A DNA stretch of 64,000 bases from Archaeoglobaceae archaeon. Its GTDB lineage: Archaea; Halobacteriota; Archaeoglobi; Archaeoglobales; Archaeoglobaceae. Under the pieces are notes generated by a model. It did not search any database. It was not told where the DNA came from and worked only from the letters and a program-made list of their open reading frames with translations. Made by a program: the position numbers and the translations under genes. The stretch spans positions 1 through 64,000 of the forward strand of contig JALWDS010000037.1 of the NCBI GenBank assembly GCA_027036775.1. The letters run 5' to 3'. The first letter of the stretch is position 1. Each line of letters begins with the position of its first letter. Shown here in pieces: positions 1 to 7,577 of this stretch.

Positions 1-310
1 TCTCTAAATTTGGCTCTGGCGGAGGTATCTAATGCGGTGTGGAAGCATAACGTATTGTATGGTAAAAATCTCAGAAGAACAAGCCAATAAAATGTTTAAA
101 GCGCTGGAGAAGCTCAGAGATGTGGTAATTTTTGAACCTCTTGAGAAATACTTGGAAAGTGCAATAAAAATCGCCATAAATAAGATCATAACGGTTTACG
201 ATGCCTTGTATATAGCCCAAGCAAAGGAGATTGGAAAACTGCTCACAAGCGATGAAAAACAGAGAAAGACTGCGAAGGAACTTGGTATTGATGTTGTGTT
301 TATCGAATGA
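1..310 (+). pseudogene. VapC-type PIN toxin, frameshifted, 5' end outside window
   Basis: From base 1 the first frame reads a PIN-domain middle part (LALAEVSNAVWK, the conserved Glu region) up to about base 66. The homology then continues one frame over, through the TVYDALYIAQAK segment (third acidic PIN motif) and LLTSDEK (fourth Asp) to the stop at 310. The switch falls in a run of five A at 64-68; four A would read G-K-I-S-E-E in a single frame. PIN toxins are Mg-dependent RNases. The frameshift should abolish this one unless the A-run is slippery. The 5' part and any antitoxin are outside the window. Confidence is high for the family and good for the lesion. Confidence 0.75.
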
Positions 311-385
311 AATTTATATTTTATTACTAAAAATACTGATACCATCCAGATAGACTAATAAAAAATTAATATATTAAAATTAATT

Positions 386-1258
386 CTAAAATTTTACAAT
401 TTTTGCAACGTCCACTTCTTCAATAATTCCTCGATCTACCTTAACTTCCAATACTATGTAGAAATCTCCTCCGGATTCTAGTCGGCTTATAATTTTTCTT
501 GCAACTTTTTTTGCTCCAGCTATGTTAGCGGTAATAATTCTCGCTGATGCTAATGTGCCATATCCATGGCATCCCATGAATCCAACAATACCCTTAGAGG
601 CAAAGCTTGTTTTTTCTTTAAATATGATTAATCCATAATCTGCCAAATAAGTTTTTCTGTTAAAATCGTAATCTGGAGAGAATACTTCTCCATCATCGTC
701 TATCAAGTCATAATTGGGGCTTGTGAGGTTAAATCTAACAGGAGACTCGTTAATTAGCCATTCTGAATATAGATTTGATACTGGTCCCCCAAACAGTAGC
801 GTTCTATAGGTATATATCCTAGTTTTTTCATCTATTTCGTCTTTTCTCCATATTAGATGAACACCCCTATACTTTTCTAAGGCCTGTTTAACTTCAAGTA
901 GTGCTGATGGTGCGGCCAATACATTCTTTGTTCTGCTTAGTTCATCTTCATACGCCTTTGGTATTCCAAGCGATTTTATTCTTCTGAATTTTTCTTCTTT
1001 TTTTGTATACCATGAAGTGCCATAACATCTATCGTCTGGAATTAAATGGTCTAATAAAGTCTCAAAGGGTTTTAACCGATTCTTAAGGGTTTTAAGTGTT
1101 TCACTTAATTCCAAATTTGCTATAGCGCATAAAACAAGCCCTTTCGCAAGAGCTATTGGTTCATGAAAATCAAAAAACCATGTGCCACTAATTGCACTTT
1201 TTACGATTTTTTCGAAGACCTTCCAGAACTTTTCCCATTCAAGATCCAGTTCAAGCAT
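386..1258 (-). CDS. Uncharacterised 290-aa protein with GCHGYGT motif
   Basis: A single intact frame of 290 residues with no signal peptide or membrane segment. The C-terminal half carries a GGPVSN motif near residue 160 and a DYGLI segment followed by KGIVGFMGCHGYGT near residues 215-240. The glycine-rich pattern suggests a nucleotide- or ligand-binding alpha/beta domain. I do not recognise the family and assign no function. The gene stands alone between remnants of other genes, with an AT-rich spacer upstream (1259-1470), and is probably accessory. Confidence 0.6.
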   Translation of the reverse strand: MLELDLEWEKFWKVFEKIVKSAISGTWFFDFHEPIALAKGLVLCAIANLELSETLKTLKNRLKPFETLLDHLIPDDRCYGTSWYTKKEEKFRRIKSLGIPKAYEDELSRTKNVLAAPSALLEVKQALEKYRGVHLIWRKDEIDEKTRIYTYRTLLFGGPVSNLYSEWLINESPVRFNLTSPNYDLIDDDGEVFSPDYDFNRKTYLADYGLIIFKEKTSFASKGIVGFMGCHGYGTLASARIITANIAGAKKVARKIISRLESGGDFYIVLEVKVDRGIIEEVDVAKIVKF

Positions 1259-1470
1259 GATTGTTTTTAGGTTAATCTATTGAAAAAAGTAATGACAAAG
1301 TATGTAGATAAAGGTAACGAGAAGGAGAGAATAACTAAGAAATGCCTTATTAAAAATTAAAAGTTACTTCGTGAGTTACCAATGTTACTTACAAAAATAT
1401 CTATCTGTTAATTTTATAATTTTTAAGTTAATTTTTAATTTTTACAATCTTTACATAATCTTATATCCTT

Positions 1471-2583
1471 CAGCGGAGCAACAAGAATAGATATTATGCC
1501 ACAACCGAATACGAAGAAGCTATAACCAAATCTGAAATAACCTTTATCTGCGTAGGAACTCCAGCAAAGGATGATGGCTCTATCGATTTAAAATACGTAA
1601 AATCTGCATCTAAAAAGATTGGAAAGGTGTTAGCTGACAAGGACGATTTTCATGTTGTAGTTGTAAAAAGCACCGTGGTTCCAGGCACAACAGAAAACGT
1701 TGTTAAACCAATTATTGAAGAGAAATCTGGCAAGAAAGCCTTTGAGGATTTTGGTTTAGCTATGAATCCTGAGTTTTTGAGAGAAGGTAATGCTGTCAAC
1801 GATTTTTTCAATCCTGACCGAATTGTAATTGGCGTTAAAGATGAAAGAACAAAATCGATTTTGGAAGAGTTGTATAAACCGTTCAAATGTCCCAAGTTGA
1901 TTACGGACATAAAGACTGCTGAAATGATAAAGTATGCTTCAAATGCGTTTTTGGCAACTAAGATCAGCTTTGCAAACGAGATTGGGAATATATGCAAGAA
2001 GCTGGGGATAGATGTTTATGAAGTGTTTAGGGGTGTTGGGTTGGATCACAGAATAAATCCAGCGTTTTTCAGAGCTGGAATAGGTTTCGGAGGTTCGTGC
2101 TTTCCTAAAGACGTTAAAGCTCTGATCAGAAAGGCTGAAGAGCTTGGTGAAGAACCAAGAATTCTTAGGGCTGTTATCGAAGTGAATGAGAGGCAACCCT
2201 TGAAACTGATAGAACTGCTGAAAAAGCACATTCCCAACTTGAAAGGGAAAACCATTGGTATACTCGGACTGGCATTTAAGCCAGACACGGATGATGTAAG
2301 GGAAAGCAGAGCAATTCCAATCGTTAGAGCATTGTTAGAGGAGAGAGCTAACATCATCGCTTACGATCCAAAGGCTATGGATAACTTTGCAAAGATTTTT
2401 CCTCAAATCAAATACGCTAACTCTGCTGAAGATGTTACTGCCAAATCTGAAGCTGTATTAATGGTTACGGAATGGAAGGAGTTTGAAAAATTGAATTATA
2501 GAGGCAAAATCGTAATAGACGGTAGAAGAATCGAAAAAGCAATGAAAGAAGCTAAGATATACGAAGGAGTGTGTTGGTATTGA
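1471..2583 (+). pseudogene. UDP-sugar 6-dehydrogenase (Ugd/WecC family), N-terminus missing
   Basis: The frame open from 1459 to 2583 matches nucleotide-sugar dehydrogenases from the ATTEYEEAI region onward: FICVGTPAKDDGS, KSTVVPGT, the substrate-binding segment, the catalytic cysteine loop GFGGSCFPKD, and the C-terminal nucleotide-sugar domain with GLAFKPDTDDVRES. Family members need about 70 further N-terminal residues carrying the GxGYVG NAD-binding loop. That part is absent: an in-frame TAA at 1456-1458 precedes the homology, and 1259-1470 contains no GxGxxG in any frame. It is a 5'-truncated gene. An internal GTG at 1627 could give a 318-residue protein, but without NAD binding. It may once have supplied uronic-acid precursors for the glycosyltransferase region. 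Confidence 0.8.
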
Positions 2584-2640
2584 CACATTCCCCGCCCTAA
2601 AAAGCGAGACTCTCTTAGCGATGTTTTGTAATCAGGAAAA
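2584..2640. other. Possible right-end scar of an IS605/TnpB-type element
   Basis: Directly after the truncated dehydrogenase is TTGACACATTCCCCGCCC, followed by AAAGCGAGACTCTCTTAGCG. Ends of this look (TTGACAC, CCCCGCCC and GCGAGACT) are typical of right ends of archaeal IS605/TnpB elements, and the GCGAGACTTCT part resembles the ends of the TnpB element near 15.9 kb. No tnpB is nearby. This is a weak call, made from motif resemblance only. Confidence 0.3.
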
Positions 2641-2681
2641 TTTTTATATTCTGGAAAATAGAAAGATTCTGGTGGTTAAAT

Positions 2682-2933
2682 GTGAGTCTGGAAGTATCGG
2701 CAAGAATCGGGAAGAAGTTTGCTCTTTATCTCCCTAAAAGCGTGGTAGATTTACTCAAAGTAAAGGAAGGAGACATGGTGAAGATTTCAGTTGAAGGGGG
2801 TAAAATGATAGTTGAAGTTATAAGAGATCCAATCGATCTCGCTTTGCATGGGAAGAAGTTTGCCAAGATATCTGTTGAAGAAGTTGAAAGGATAAGCTTG
2901 GAGGAGCAGAATAAGTATGGAGGTTCTGCTTGA
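2682..2933 (+). CDS. AbrB/SpoVT-fold antitoxin (VapB)
   Basis: 83 residues. The N-terminal half is a swapped-hairpin AbrB fold (ARIGKKFALYLPKSVVDLLKVKEGD), which binds DNA as a dimer. The C-terminal tail is acidic and presumably wraps the toxin. The start is GTG at 2682: the ATG two bases earlier is immediately followed by TGA in its own frame, and GGTGG lies just upstream. It overlaps the following PIN gene by 17 bases, the usual coupled VapBC arrangement. The pair should autorepress its own promoter (TATA-like TTTTTATATT at 2640-2649). Confidence 0.85.
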   Translation: MSLEVSARIGKKFALYLPKSVVDLLKVKEGDMVKISVEGGKMIVEVIRDPIDLALHGKKFAKISVEEVERISLEEQNKYGGSA

Positions 2934-3321
2934 TACTTCTTTGCTTTTGCCGACTCTCGGAATTGAGGTCGAAAGAGCTGATAAAATCTTGAAAAAGCTT
3001 AGGGACTACGAGTTGTATTATTCAGACTTCAGCATTTTAGAGTGTCTTTGGGTTGTCAATTCACTCAAAAGGAAAGGCAAATTCGATCGTGATTCTTTCG
3101 AAACTGGAATTAGAAGTATATTTGAATGCTATGCTAAAGCTGAGATTAACGCTGAAATAATTCTAAGAGCTTTTGAAATCTATGAGGTGGGTCATAAAGA
3201 CATTATAGATTGCATTCTTTACTCAATTGCCTTAAGATACAACATGAAGTTTGCAAGCATAGATAGCGAGTTGAAAAAGTTTATAAAGAATAATAATTTA
3301 AAATACGTATTTTTTGAATAA
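2917..3321 (+). CDS. PIN-domain RNase toxin (VapC)
   Basis: 134 residues, the usual length. The four PIN acidic positions are visible: LLDTS at residues 4-8, the Glu in SILECLWVV near 42, the Asp in HKDIIDCILYS near 95-100, and FASID near 110. It appears catalytically intact. It is translated from within the end of the AbrB-type antitoxin gene. Its sequence differs from the toxins of the four cassettes downstream, so it is a separate TA lineage placed beside them. Confidence 0.85.
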   Translation: MEVLLDTSLLLPTLGIEVERADKILKKLRDYELYYSDFSILECLWVVNSLKRKGKFDRDSFETGIRSIFECYAKAEINAEIILRAFEIYEVGHKDIIDCILYSIALRYNMKFASIDSELKKFIKNNNLKYVFFE

Positions 3322-3399
3322 TGTGAAAAAGGCTAATTCTGGCAACCGACTCTGGAACAGGTGTGTTTACTATTAGTGCTCATAAGTTTGTGATTCGGA

Positions 3400-3639
3400 A
3401 TGAGGTTAGTAAACTATTTTAAATTTAAACTCCAAAATACATTCATACCAAAGGTAATAGAAGTAGTATATGAGAATAGAGTATTTAAGCCTCTTGAAAA
3501 GGTTGATCTAGAGGATAAAATGAAGCTGAAGATAGCGATTGCAGAGGATAGGAAAGATGTCGTAAAATTATACAAGGGAATTCTCGGAAAAGCGAAGGTT
3601 GAAGAACTAAAGGAATTTGAAGAGGAGGCTATGATGTGA
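3400..3639 (+). CDS. AF2212-type (DUF104) antitoxin, cassette 1, start codon lost
   Basis: The family core PKVIEVVYENRVFKPLEKVDL is present, followed by a divergent C-terminal toxin-binding tail. In the three sister cassettes the coding region begins ATG-ACC/ACA/CCA-AAA. Here the equivalent codon, at 3445-3447, is ATA followed by CCA AAG. The only upstream in-frame ATG, at 3400, lies before the shared TATA box, so a transcript from that promoter would not contain it. Expression therefore needs ATA initiation or another promoter. The reading frame is otherwise intact to its stop, which overlaps the toxin start. Confidence 0.65.
   Translation: MRLVNYFKFKLQNTFIPKVIEVVYENRVFKPLEKVDLEDKMKLKIAIAEDRKDVVKLYKGILGKAKVEELKEFEEEAMM
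3410..3432 (+). promoter_or_regulatory. Promoter of TA cassette 1 (shared box)
   Basis: AAACTATTTTAAA followed by TTTAAACTCC is nearly identical to the boxes before the other three antitoxin genes (4098-4120, 4770-4792, 5482-5505). It lies about 25-30 bases before the conserved antitoxin start, consistent with a TATA box driving a leaderless transcript. Confidence 0.6.
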
Positions 3640-4097
3640 TAATGGTAGATACAAACGTTTTCTACAATTTTCTGTTCGAAACGGAGTTGACAGAAAAGGC
3701 AACCAGAATATTTGAACTTGAAGAACCTCTATTCACATCTTTTACGGTGATAAACGAAACGCTTTACGTGATCTCAAGAAAAATTGCCGAAAGAAAGTTT
3801 GGTATCAGATCCTACAGGAGATTTAGAAAGTTTGTGTCCAGCAACGGTTATGAACACTTCTTGGAAGAGTTAACAAAGTTATTTAGCTTACTGGACAATT
3901 TAGACATCACCGTTCTGAGGGATCATCAGAATGTCTATGAAATCTGGGAGCTAATGAAAAATTACAACCTACTGCTGAACGATGCTCTTATAGTTGCAAC
4001 TTGTAAGCATTACGGAATAAAGAAGATTGCAACTTTTGACGAAGATTTTAAAAGAGTTGATTTTTTAGAAATTTTGGAGGTGAAAAATGAGGGTTAG
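3636..4097 (+). CDS. PIN-domain RNase toxin (VapC), cassette 1
   Basis: PIN protein of about 150 residues. Motifs: MVDTN near the N-terminus, NETLYV (Glu) near residue 40, LLNDALIVATC near 110-120 and IATFDEDF near 130. GTG at 3636 overlaps the antitoxin stop; the in-frame ATG at 3642 gives MVDTN and is the better start. The 3' end (IKKIATFDEDFKRVDF and following) is almost identical in DNA to the ends of the toxins of cassettes 3 and 4, which marks a shared duplication origin. Confidence 0.85.
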   Translation: MIMVDTNVFYNFLFETELTEKATRIFELEEPLFTSFTVINETLYVISRKIAERKFGIRSYRRFRKFVSSNGYEHFLEELTKLFSLLDNLDITVLRDHQNVYEIWELMKNYNLLLNDALIVATCKHYGIKKIATFDEDFKRVDFLEILEVKNEG

Positions 4098-4120
4098 AAA
4101 ACTATTTTAATCCTAAATCA
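4098..4120 (+). promoter_or_regulatory. Promoter of TA cassette 2 (shared box)
   Basis: AAACTATTTTAATCCTAAATC, about 27-30 bases before the ATG at 4132. It begins right after the toxin end of cassette 1 and matches the other three boxes, so the 3' tail of one cassette and the promoter of the next form one conserved junction. Confidence 0.6.
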
Positions 4121-4131
4121 AAAATGTAACT

Positions 4132-4344
4132 ATGACCAAGGTTATCGAAGTTATATATGAAAAAGGAGTTTTCAAGCCCTTAGAGAAAGTTGATTTAGGG
4201 GATGGGGACATAGTAGTAATTGAGATAAAAGAAAAGAAGATTAGCGAAAGGTTTTATCAGGTATTGGAGGAACTTGAGAAGAAAGCTCCAAAAGTCCGCA
4301 ACGCTTTCAAGGCCTTAGAGGAGATTAGAAATGATCGTTATTGA
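4132..4344 (+). CDS. AF2212-type (DUF104) antitoxin, cassette 2
   Basis: 70 residues beginning MTKVIEVIYEKGVFKPLEKV, the DUF104/AF2212 signature, with a charged C-terminal tail that should neutralise the partner toxin. The ATG is supported by alignment with cassettes 3 and 4 and by the TATA spacing. It overlaps the toxin gene by 14 bases, so translation is probably coupled. Confidence 0.85.
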   Translation: MTKVIEVIYEKGVFKPLEKVDLGDGDIVVIEIKEKKISERFYQVLEELEKKAPKVRNAFKALEEIRNDRY

Positions 4345-4762
4345 CACCTCTGTTTTTATTGATTACGTATTCGAGGAGGACGCCACGAGAAAAGGTATGG
4401 CTAAGGAAATTCTTAAACTCGTAAAGGGACTTAAGGTATTTGCGCCGAGAATTCTACTTATCGAGTTTGTAGCCGTGGCAAGGCGATTAGGTTTGGCGAT
4501 TTCAAAGCTTGATGTGATTAGGTTAACAGCGGACTTTGTTCTACTTTCTGAAGATGTAATATTCGATGAGGCTCTTAAGATAGCAGAAACTGTTCATCCA
4601 AGAGCTACAGATGCTTACTTTATTGCAACAGCGAAACTGACGAACTCTATTCTGATAACGAACGATAGGATTATGGCGAACAATGCAAAGAAGTACGGAA
4701 TAGGAGCTTATTACTTGATCGAAGAATTTGATAAGGCTGTAAACAGAATAAAAGAGTTGTAG
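4331..4762 (+). CDS. PIN-domain RNase toxin (VapC), cassette 2, distinct clade
   Basis: 143 residues. Acidic positions: VIDTSVFID (residues 3-11), LLIEFVAVA (Glu near 42), HPRATDAYFIATA (Asp near 95) and LITNDRIMA (Asp near 112). It lacks the IKKIATFDEDFKRVDF tail shared by cassettes 1, 3 and 4. It therefore belongs to a different PIN clade while its antitoxin and promoter belong to the shared set, which suggests toxin replacement inside a duplicated cassette. Confidence 0.85.
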   Translation: MIVIDTSVFIDYVFEEDATRKGMAKEILKLVKGLKVFAPRILLIEFVAVARRLGLAISKLDVIRLTADFVLLSEDVIFDEALKIAETVHPRATDAYFIATAKLTNSILITNDRIMANNAKKYGIGAYYLIEEFDKAVNRIKEL

Positions 4763-4769
4763 TTTAAGC

Positions 4770-4792
4770 AGAATATTTTAAACTTAAACTCC
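4770..4792 (+). promoter_or_regulatory. Promoter of TA cassette 3 (shared box)
   Basis: GAATATTTTAAACTTAAACTCC, nearly identical to the cassette 1 and 4 boxes and about 25-30 bases before the ATG at 4804. Inferred TATA element of a leaderless transcript. Confidence 0.6.
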
Positions 4793-4803
4793 AAAATACA
4801 ATT

Positions 4804-5004
4804 ATGACAAAGGTTATTGATGTTATCTATGAAAACGGCGTATTTAAACCTCTTGAAAAGGTTGATTTGAAGGAGGGTGAAAGAGTTAAGGTAATAATTA
4901 AAAAGAGCGTAGAACATTTGGTTGGAAAGTACGGTAGGAGGAAGGTAAATTTTTTGGAATTGAAGGATGAGATTTATGACAGAAGAAGCCATATTCATCG
5001 ATAG
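4804..5004 (+). CDS. AF2212-type (DUF104) antitoxin, cassette 3
   Basis: 66 residues, MTKVIDVIYENGVFKPLEKV then a basic/acidic tail (EGERVKVIIKK). The ATG is in the conserved position. It overlaps the downstream toxin by 29-38 bases depending on the toxin start. The expected role is antitoxin and autoregulator for the PIN protein encoded next. Confidence 0.85.
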   Translation: MTKVIDVIYENGVFKPLEKVDLKEGERVKVIIKKSVEHLVGKYGRRKVNFLELKDEIYDRRSHIHR

Positions 5005-5437
5005 TTCTGTATTTTTGATGTTCTTCATAGATGGAGTAAACGTTTTCGATAAACTTGAAGGTAAGTTGCTAACGTCCGTAAATGTAATTGAAGAAGTTAC
5101 CTACGTTTTAACAAAAGAGAGAGCCAAGGATTTAAAGGGAGTCGATAGGCACTACGATCTTCTGAATTACTTAAGAGAAAATCCAAACTTCGTATCCGAA
5201 ATATCTGAGGAGGTTATTTCGGATATAACGGATGTCCTAAATTTCTACGACATATCGGTTTTACCTCCTGCAAACCATTCCGCAATGTTCGAAATCGTGA
5301 AGTCATACGGTTTGCTTCCGAATGATGCCTTGATAGTTGCGACGTGTAGGTATTATGGGATAAAGAAAATAGCAACTTTTGACGAAGATTTTAAGAGAGT
5401 TGATTTTATAGAAATTTTGGAGGTGGATGAAGGTTAG
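4967..5437 (+). CDS. PIN-domain RNase toxin (VapC), cassette 3
   Basis: About 153-156 residues. Motifs: IFIDSSVFL, NVIEEVTYVL (Glu), LLPNDALIVATC and IATFDEDFKRVDF. The first ATG (4967) lies deep in the antitoxin gene; the ATG at 4976 (MTEEAIFIDS) is equally plausible. Its C-terminal 25 residues and DNA match cassette 1. All PIN acidic residues are present, so it is predicted active. Confidence 0.85.
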   Translation: MRFMTEEAIFIDSSVFLMFFIDGVNVFDKLEGKLLTSVNVIEEVTYVLTKERAKDLKGVDRHYDLLNYLRENPNFVSEISEEVISDITDVLNFYDISVLPPANHSAMFEIVKSYGLLPNDALIVATCRYYGIKKIATFDEDFKRVDFIEILEVDEG

Positions 5438-5481
5438 GATGGTTGTTATACTGGAGATGTGTAGATGTGTCTGAGCATGGT

Positions 5482-5505
5482 AAAACTATTTTAAAACTTA
5501 AACTC
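5482..5505 (+). promoter_or_regulatory. Promoter of TA cassette 4 (shared box)
   Basis: AAAACTATTTTAAAACTTAAAC, matching the other boxes, ahead of the ATG at 5517. Confidence 0.6.
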
Positions 5506-5510
5506 GAAGT

Positions 5511-5744
5511 ATGTTCATGCCAAAAGTGATCGAGGTTATATACGAAGACGGTGTCTTTAAACCCCTTGAAAAGATTGATCTACCGCAGGGAGTTAGAATA
5601 AGAATGGAAATAAAGGAAGAACTTGGAGTAATAACTGAAGATTTCTTAAAAGAGCTGAAAAGATTAATAGATTCTTTGCCAAAGACGAAAGTAGATTTCA
5701 AAAAACTCGACAAGATTTATTATGAAGGAAAAATGCTTCGTTGA
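5511..5744 (+). CDS. AF2212-type (DUF104) antitoxin, cassette 4
   Basis: About 75 residues. The conserved start is the second in-frame ATG at 5517 (MPKVIEVIYEDGVFKPLEK); the first, at 5511, adds MF and disagrees with the aligned sister genes. The tail EDFLKELKRLIDSLPKTKVD is amphipathic. It overlaps the truncated toxin downstream by 23 bases. With its toxin broken it may persist as an orphan antitoxin able to regulate or neutralise sister systems. Confidence 0.8.
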   Translation: MFMPKVIEVIYEDGVFKPLEKIDLPQGVRIRMEIKEELGVITEDFLKELKRLIDSLPKTKVDFKKLDKIYYEGKMLR

Positions 5745-6128
5745 CACAACTGTAATACTTAAAGTAATACTTGAGAAACGGATCGATGTGCTTGAGGAAT
5801 TGTCCCGATACACTTTACATACTTCAGTGAATGTTCTTGAAGAGTCTGCTTTCAAAATTGTAGTTAGTAGTGTTCTCGAAGCCCTCAAAGTTGAGAAAGT
5901 AAACATATACAAGATTAAAGAGAAGTTCGAGAAGGGAGTTGGGATAGATTTAATCTCAAAGAGGTTGCATGTTCTGAATTATCTTAAAAGTAGGCTTATT
6001 GTTATCCCACTTAACGACAAAATTTTCGAATTTTCGAAAGAAATAATAAAAAAGTAAAGAAGATCGCTACTTTTGATGAAGATTTTAAGAGAGTTGATTT
6101 CTTGGAGGTTTTGGAGGTGAAAAAATGA
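5722..6128 (+). pseudogene. PIN-domain toxin (VapC), cassette 4, internal deletion plus frameshift
   Basis: The frame begins normally (KCFVDTTVILK, NVLEESAFK) and stops at 6055-6057 after 111 residues. The conserved family C-terminus KKIATFDEDFKRVDFLEVLEV follows in another frame (6057-6128). The block that should join them, including the LLPNDALIVATC motif with the third catalytic Asp, is missing entirely. This is a deletion joined out of frame rather than a point mutation. The product would lack two of four acidic residues and should be inactive. Confidence 0.8.
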
Positions 6129-6429
6129 AGGTTAGGAAGGCTGTGATTTTTCGCAATTAGAAATTAATTCTTCAAGAGCATTGACACGTTCCATAGAACA
6201 TCATAGCATAGAGGTATGGATAGTAAGTGGAATAGAAACCTTATGTAAATGTTGTTTCTGACCTTTTCCGTGGTTTTTAGTTTTCTTGGATAACCGATAG
6301 ATTGTGGTCTTTTTGGATCGTGGTGTTCAGAGTAACATATAAAACCTCTGTAAACCTTGGCTCCAATTCTCACCAGATCGAATTCGAAGAAAAAATTCAT
6401 TCTCAGTTTTTATATATTATATATTATAA
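6129..6429. other. 301-bp spacer with one doubtful small ORF (6164-6400, minus)
   Basis: The only open frame is a 78-residue minus-strand ORF beginning at 6400. A strongly AT-rich TATA-like stretch (ATATAATATATAAAAAC) lies just upstream of its ATG, so expression is conceivable. The predicted product (GAKVYRGFICYSEHHDPKR in its middle) is not recognised. Nothing else is supported here. A TTGACACGTTCC at 6180 faintly resembles the element end near 2.58 kb. Confidence 0.25.
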
Positions 6430-7575
6430 CTATATATTGTTTGCTAATTCTTCATAACATTTTATAGTTTCTTTTGCTGTCTTTTCCCATGAAAATTCTT
6501 TAGCTCTATTTATTCCAGCTCTTGATAGTTTCTTTCTTAACATTCTATCCGTAACTAATGTATACATTGCGTAAGCCCATGCATTGGTATCATATGGATT
6601 TAGAAGTATACCATTTTTACCCACTATCTCTGGTAATGAGCCCACATTTGATGCAATTACAGGACATCCACAAGCCATTGCCTCCAAAACTGGTAGGCCA
6701 AAACCTTCATAATATGATGGCCTAATGAAGATATCTGCACAATTATATAGCCTTACCAGTTCTTGTTCTGGCACATAACCTAATATTAAAATATCTTTAT
6801 ATAAATTATATTTATTAATTATATCCTTTATATTTCTTGGTATACTTCGCCAAGTATTTTTACCGAAATAAACTAATTTGTGATCAACACCCATTTTTTT
6901 TAATTTATAATAAGCTATTATTATTTCCTGTGTCAAGGTGTTCGTAAGTATATATGGTTGCCCAATTGGATTATTTTTAATTTTTAATGGTTTAAATATT
7001 TCTGCTTGAGCCTCGTATACAACACGTATTTTTTCTTCTGGAATCTTTAATAACCTTATTAAATCTTTCTTAGTATTATTAGATACAGCAATAAATAAAT
7101 CCACTTTATCTTTTATCATAGCTAGAGACGGTTTCCAACTTATATCATGTAGGAACTTTAATGGATTTGGCAAAGGATATTTTGTTCTTAAAAACGAGAA
7201 AAATAAATATAAATCATGAACAGTTAGAATTTTTTTAAATTTACCTTTAAGTAAAAAATAAAAATTTTCCAGAGGATTTGGAGCTGGTAAGTGAAAGACA
7301 TCTATATTGTATTTATCTAACAATTTCGGAGCTTTGAATAATATTGTAAATGCTTTCCTTGGAATAAACGGTAACAATGGGCATATTATTTCTTTAGTTC
7401 CTTTATATAGGTTATCTTCATACTTAAAATAGTGTATAAGATATATATTTAAATCAACTTTTTCTTTTTCAATAACTTTTTTCATTGTATTAATTAATCT
7501 TTTTACATATTGCGCAACTCCAACTTTATTTTTTTCGAAATCATATACATCCGTAGCTATGCAAACATTAATCAT
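6430..7575 (-). CDS. GT4-family glycosyltransferase
   Basis: 381 residues, GT-B fold. The C-terminal nucleotide-sugar domain carries the retaining-enzyme signature EGFGLPVLEAMACG (residues about 290-303) followed by NVGSLPEIVG. The N-terminal acceptor domain starts directly at MINVCIATDVYDF with no signal peptide. It transfers a sugar from an NDP-sugar in the cytoplasm; donor and acceptor cannot be read from the sequence. It is last in a minus-strand group behind a methyltransferase and another GT4 enzyme and is AT-richer than the housekeeping genes, which suggests acquired surface-glycan or N-glycan genes. Confidence 0.85.
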   Translation of the reverse strand: MINVCIATDVYDFEKNKVGVAQYVKRLINTMKKVIEKEKVDLNIYLIHYFKYEDNLYKGTKEIICPLLPFIPRKAFTILFKAPKLLDKYNIDVFHLPAPNPLENFYFLLKGKFKKILTVHDLYLFFSFLRTKYPLPNPLKFLHDISWKPSLAMIKDKVDLFIAVSNNTKKDLIRLLKIPEEKIRVVYEAQAEIFKPLKIKNNPIGQPYILTNTLTQEIIIAYYKLKKMGVDHKLVYFGKNTWRSIPRNIKDIINKYNLYKDILILGYVPEQELVRLYNCADIFIRPSYYEGFGLPVLEAMACGCPVIASNVGSLPEIVGKNGILLNPYDTNAWAYAMYTLVTDRMLRKKLSRAGINRAKEFSWEKTAKETIKCYEELANNI

Positions 7576-7577
7576 AA

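Noticed and set aside
3322-3399. Coding remnant reading ATDSGTGVFTISAHKF after the first VapC
   Set aside because: Only about 25 residues, no recognisable family and no defined ends; could be chance.
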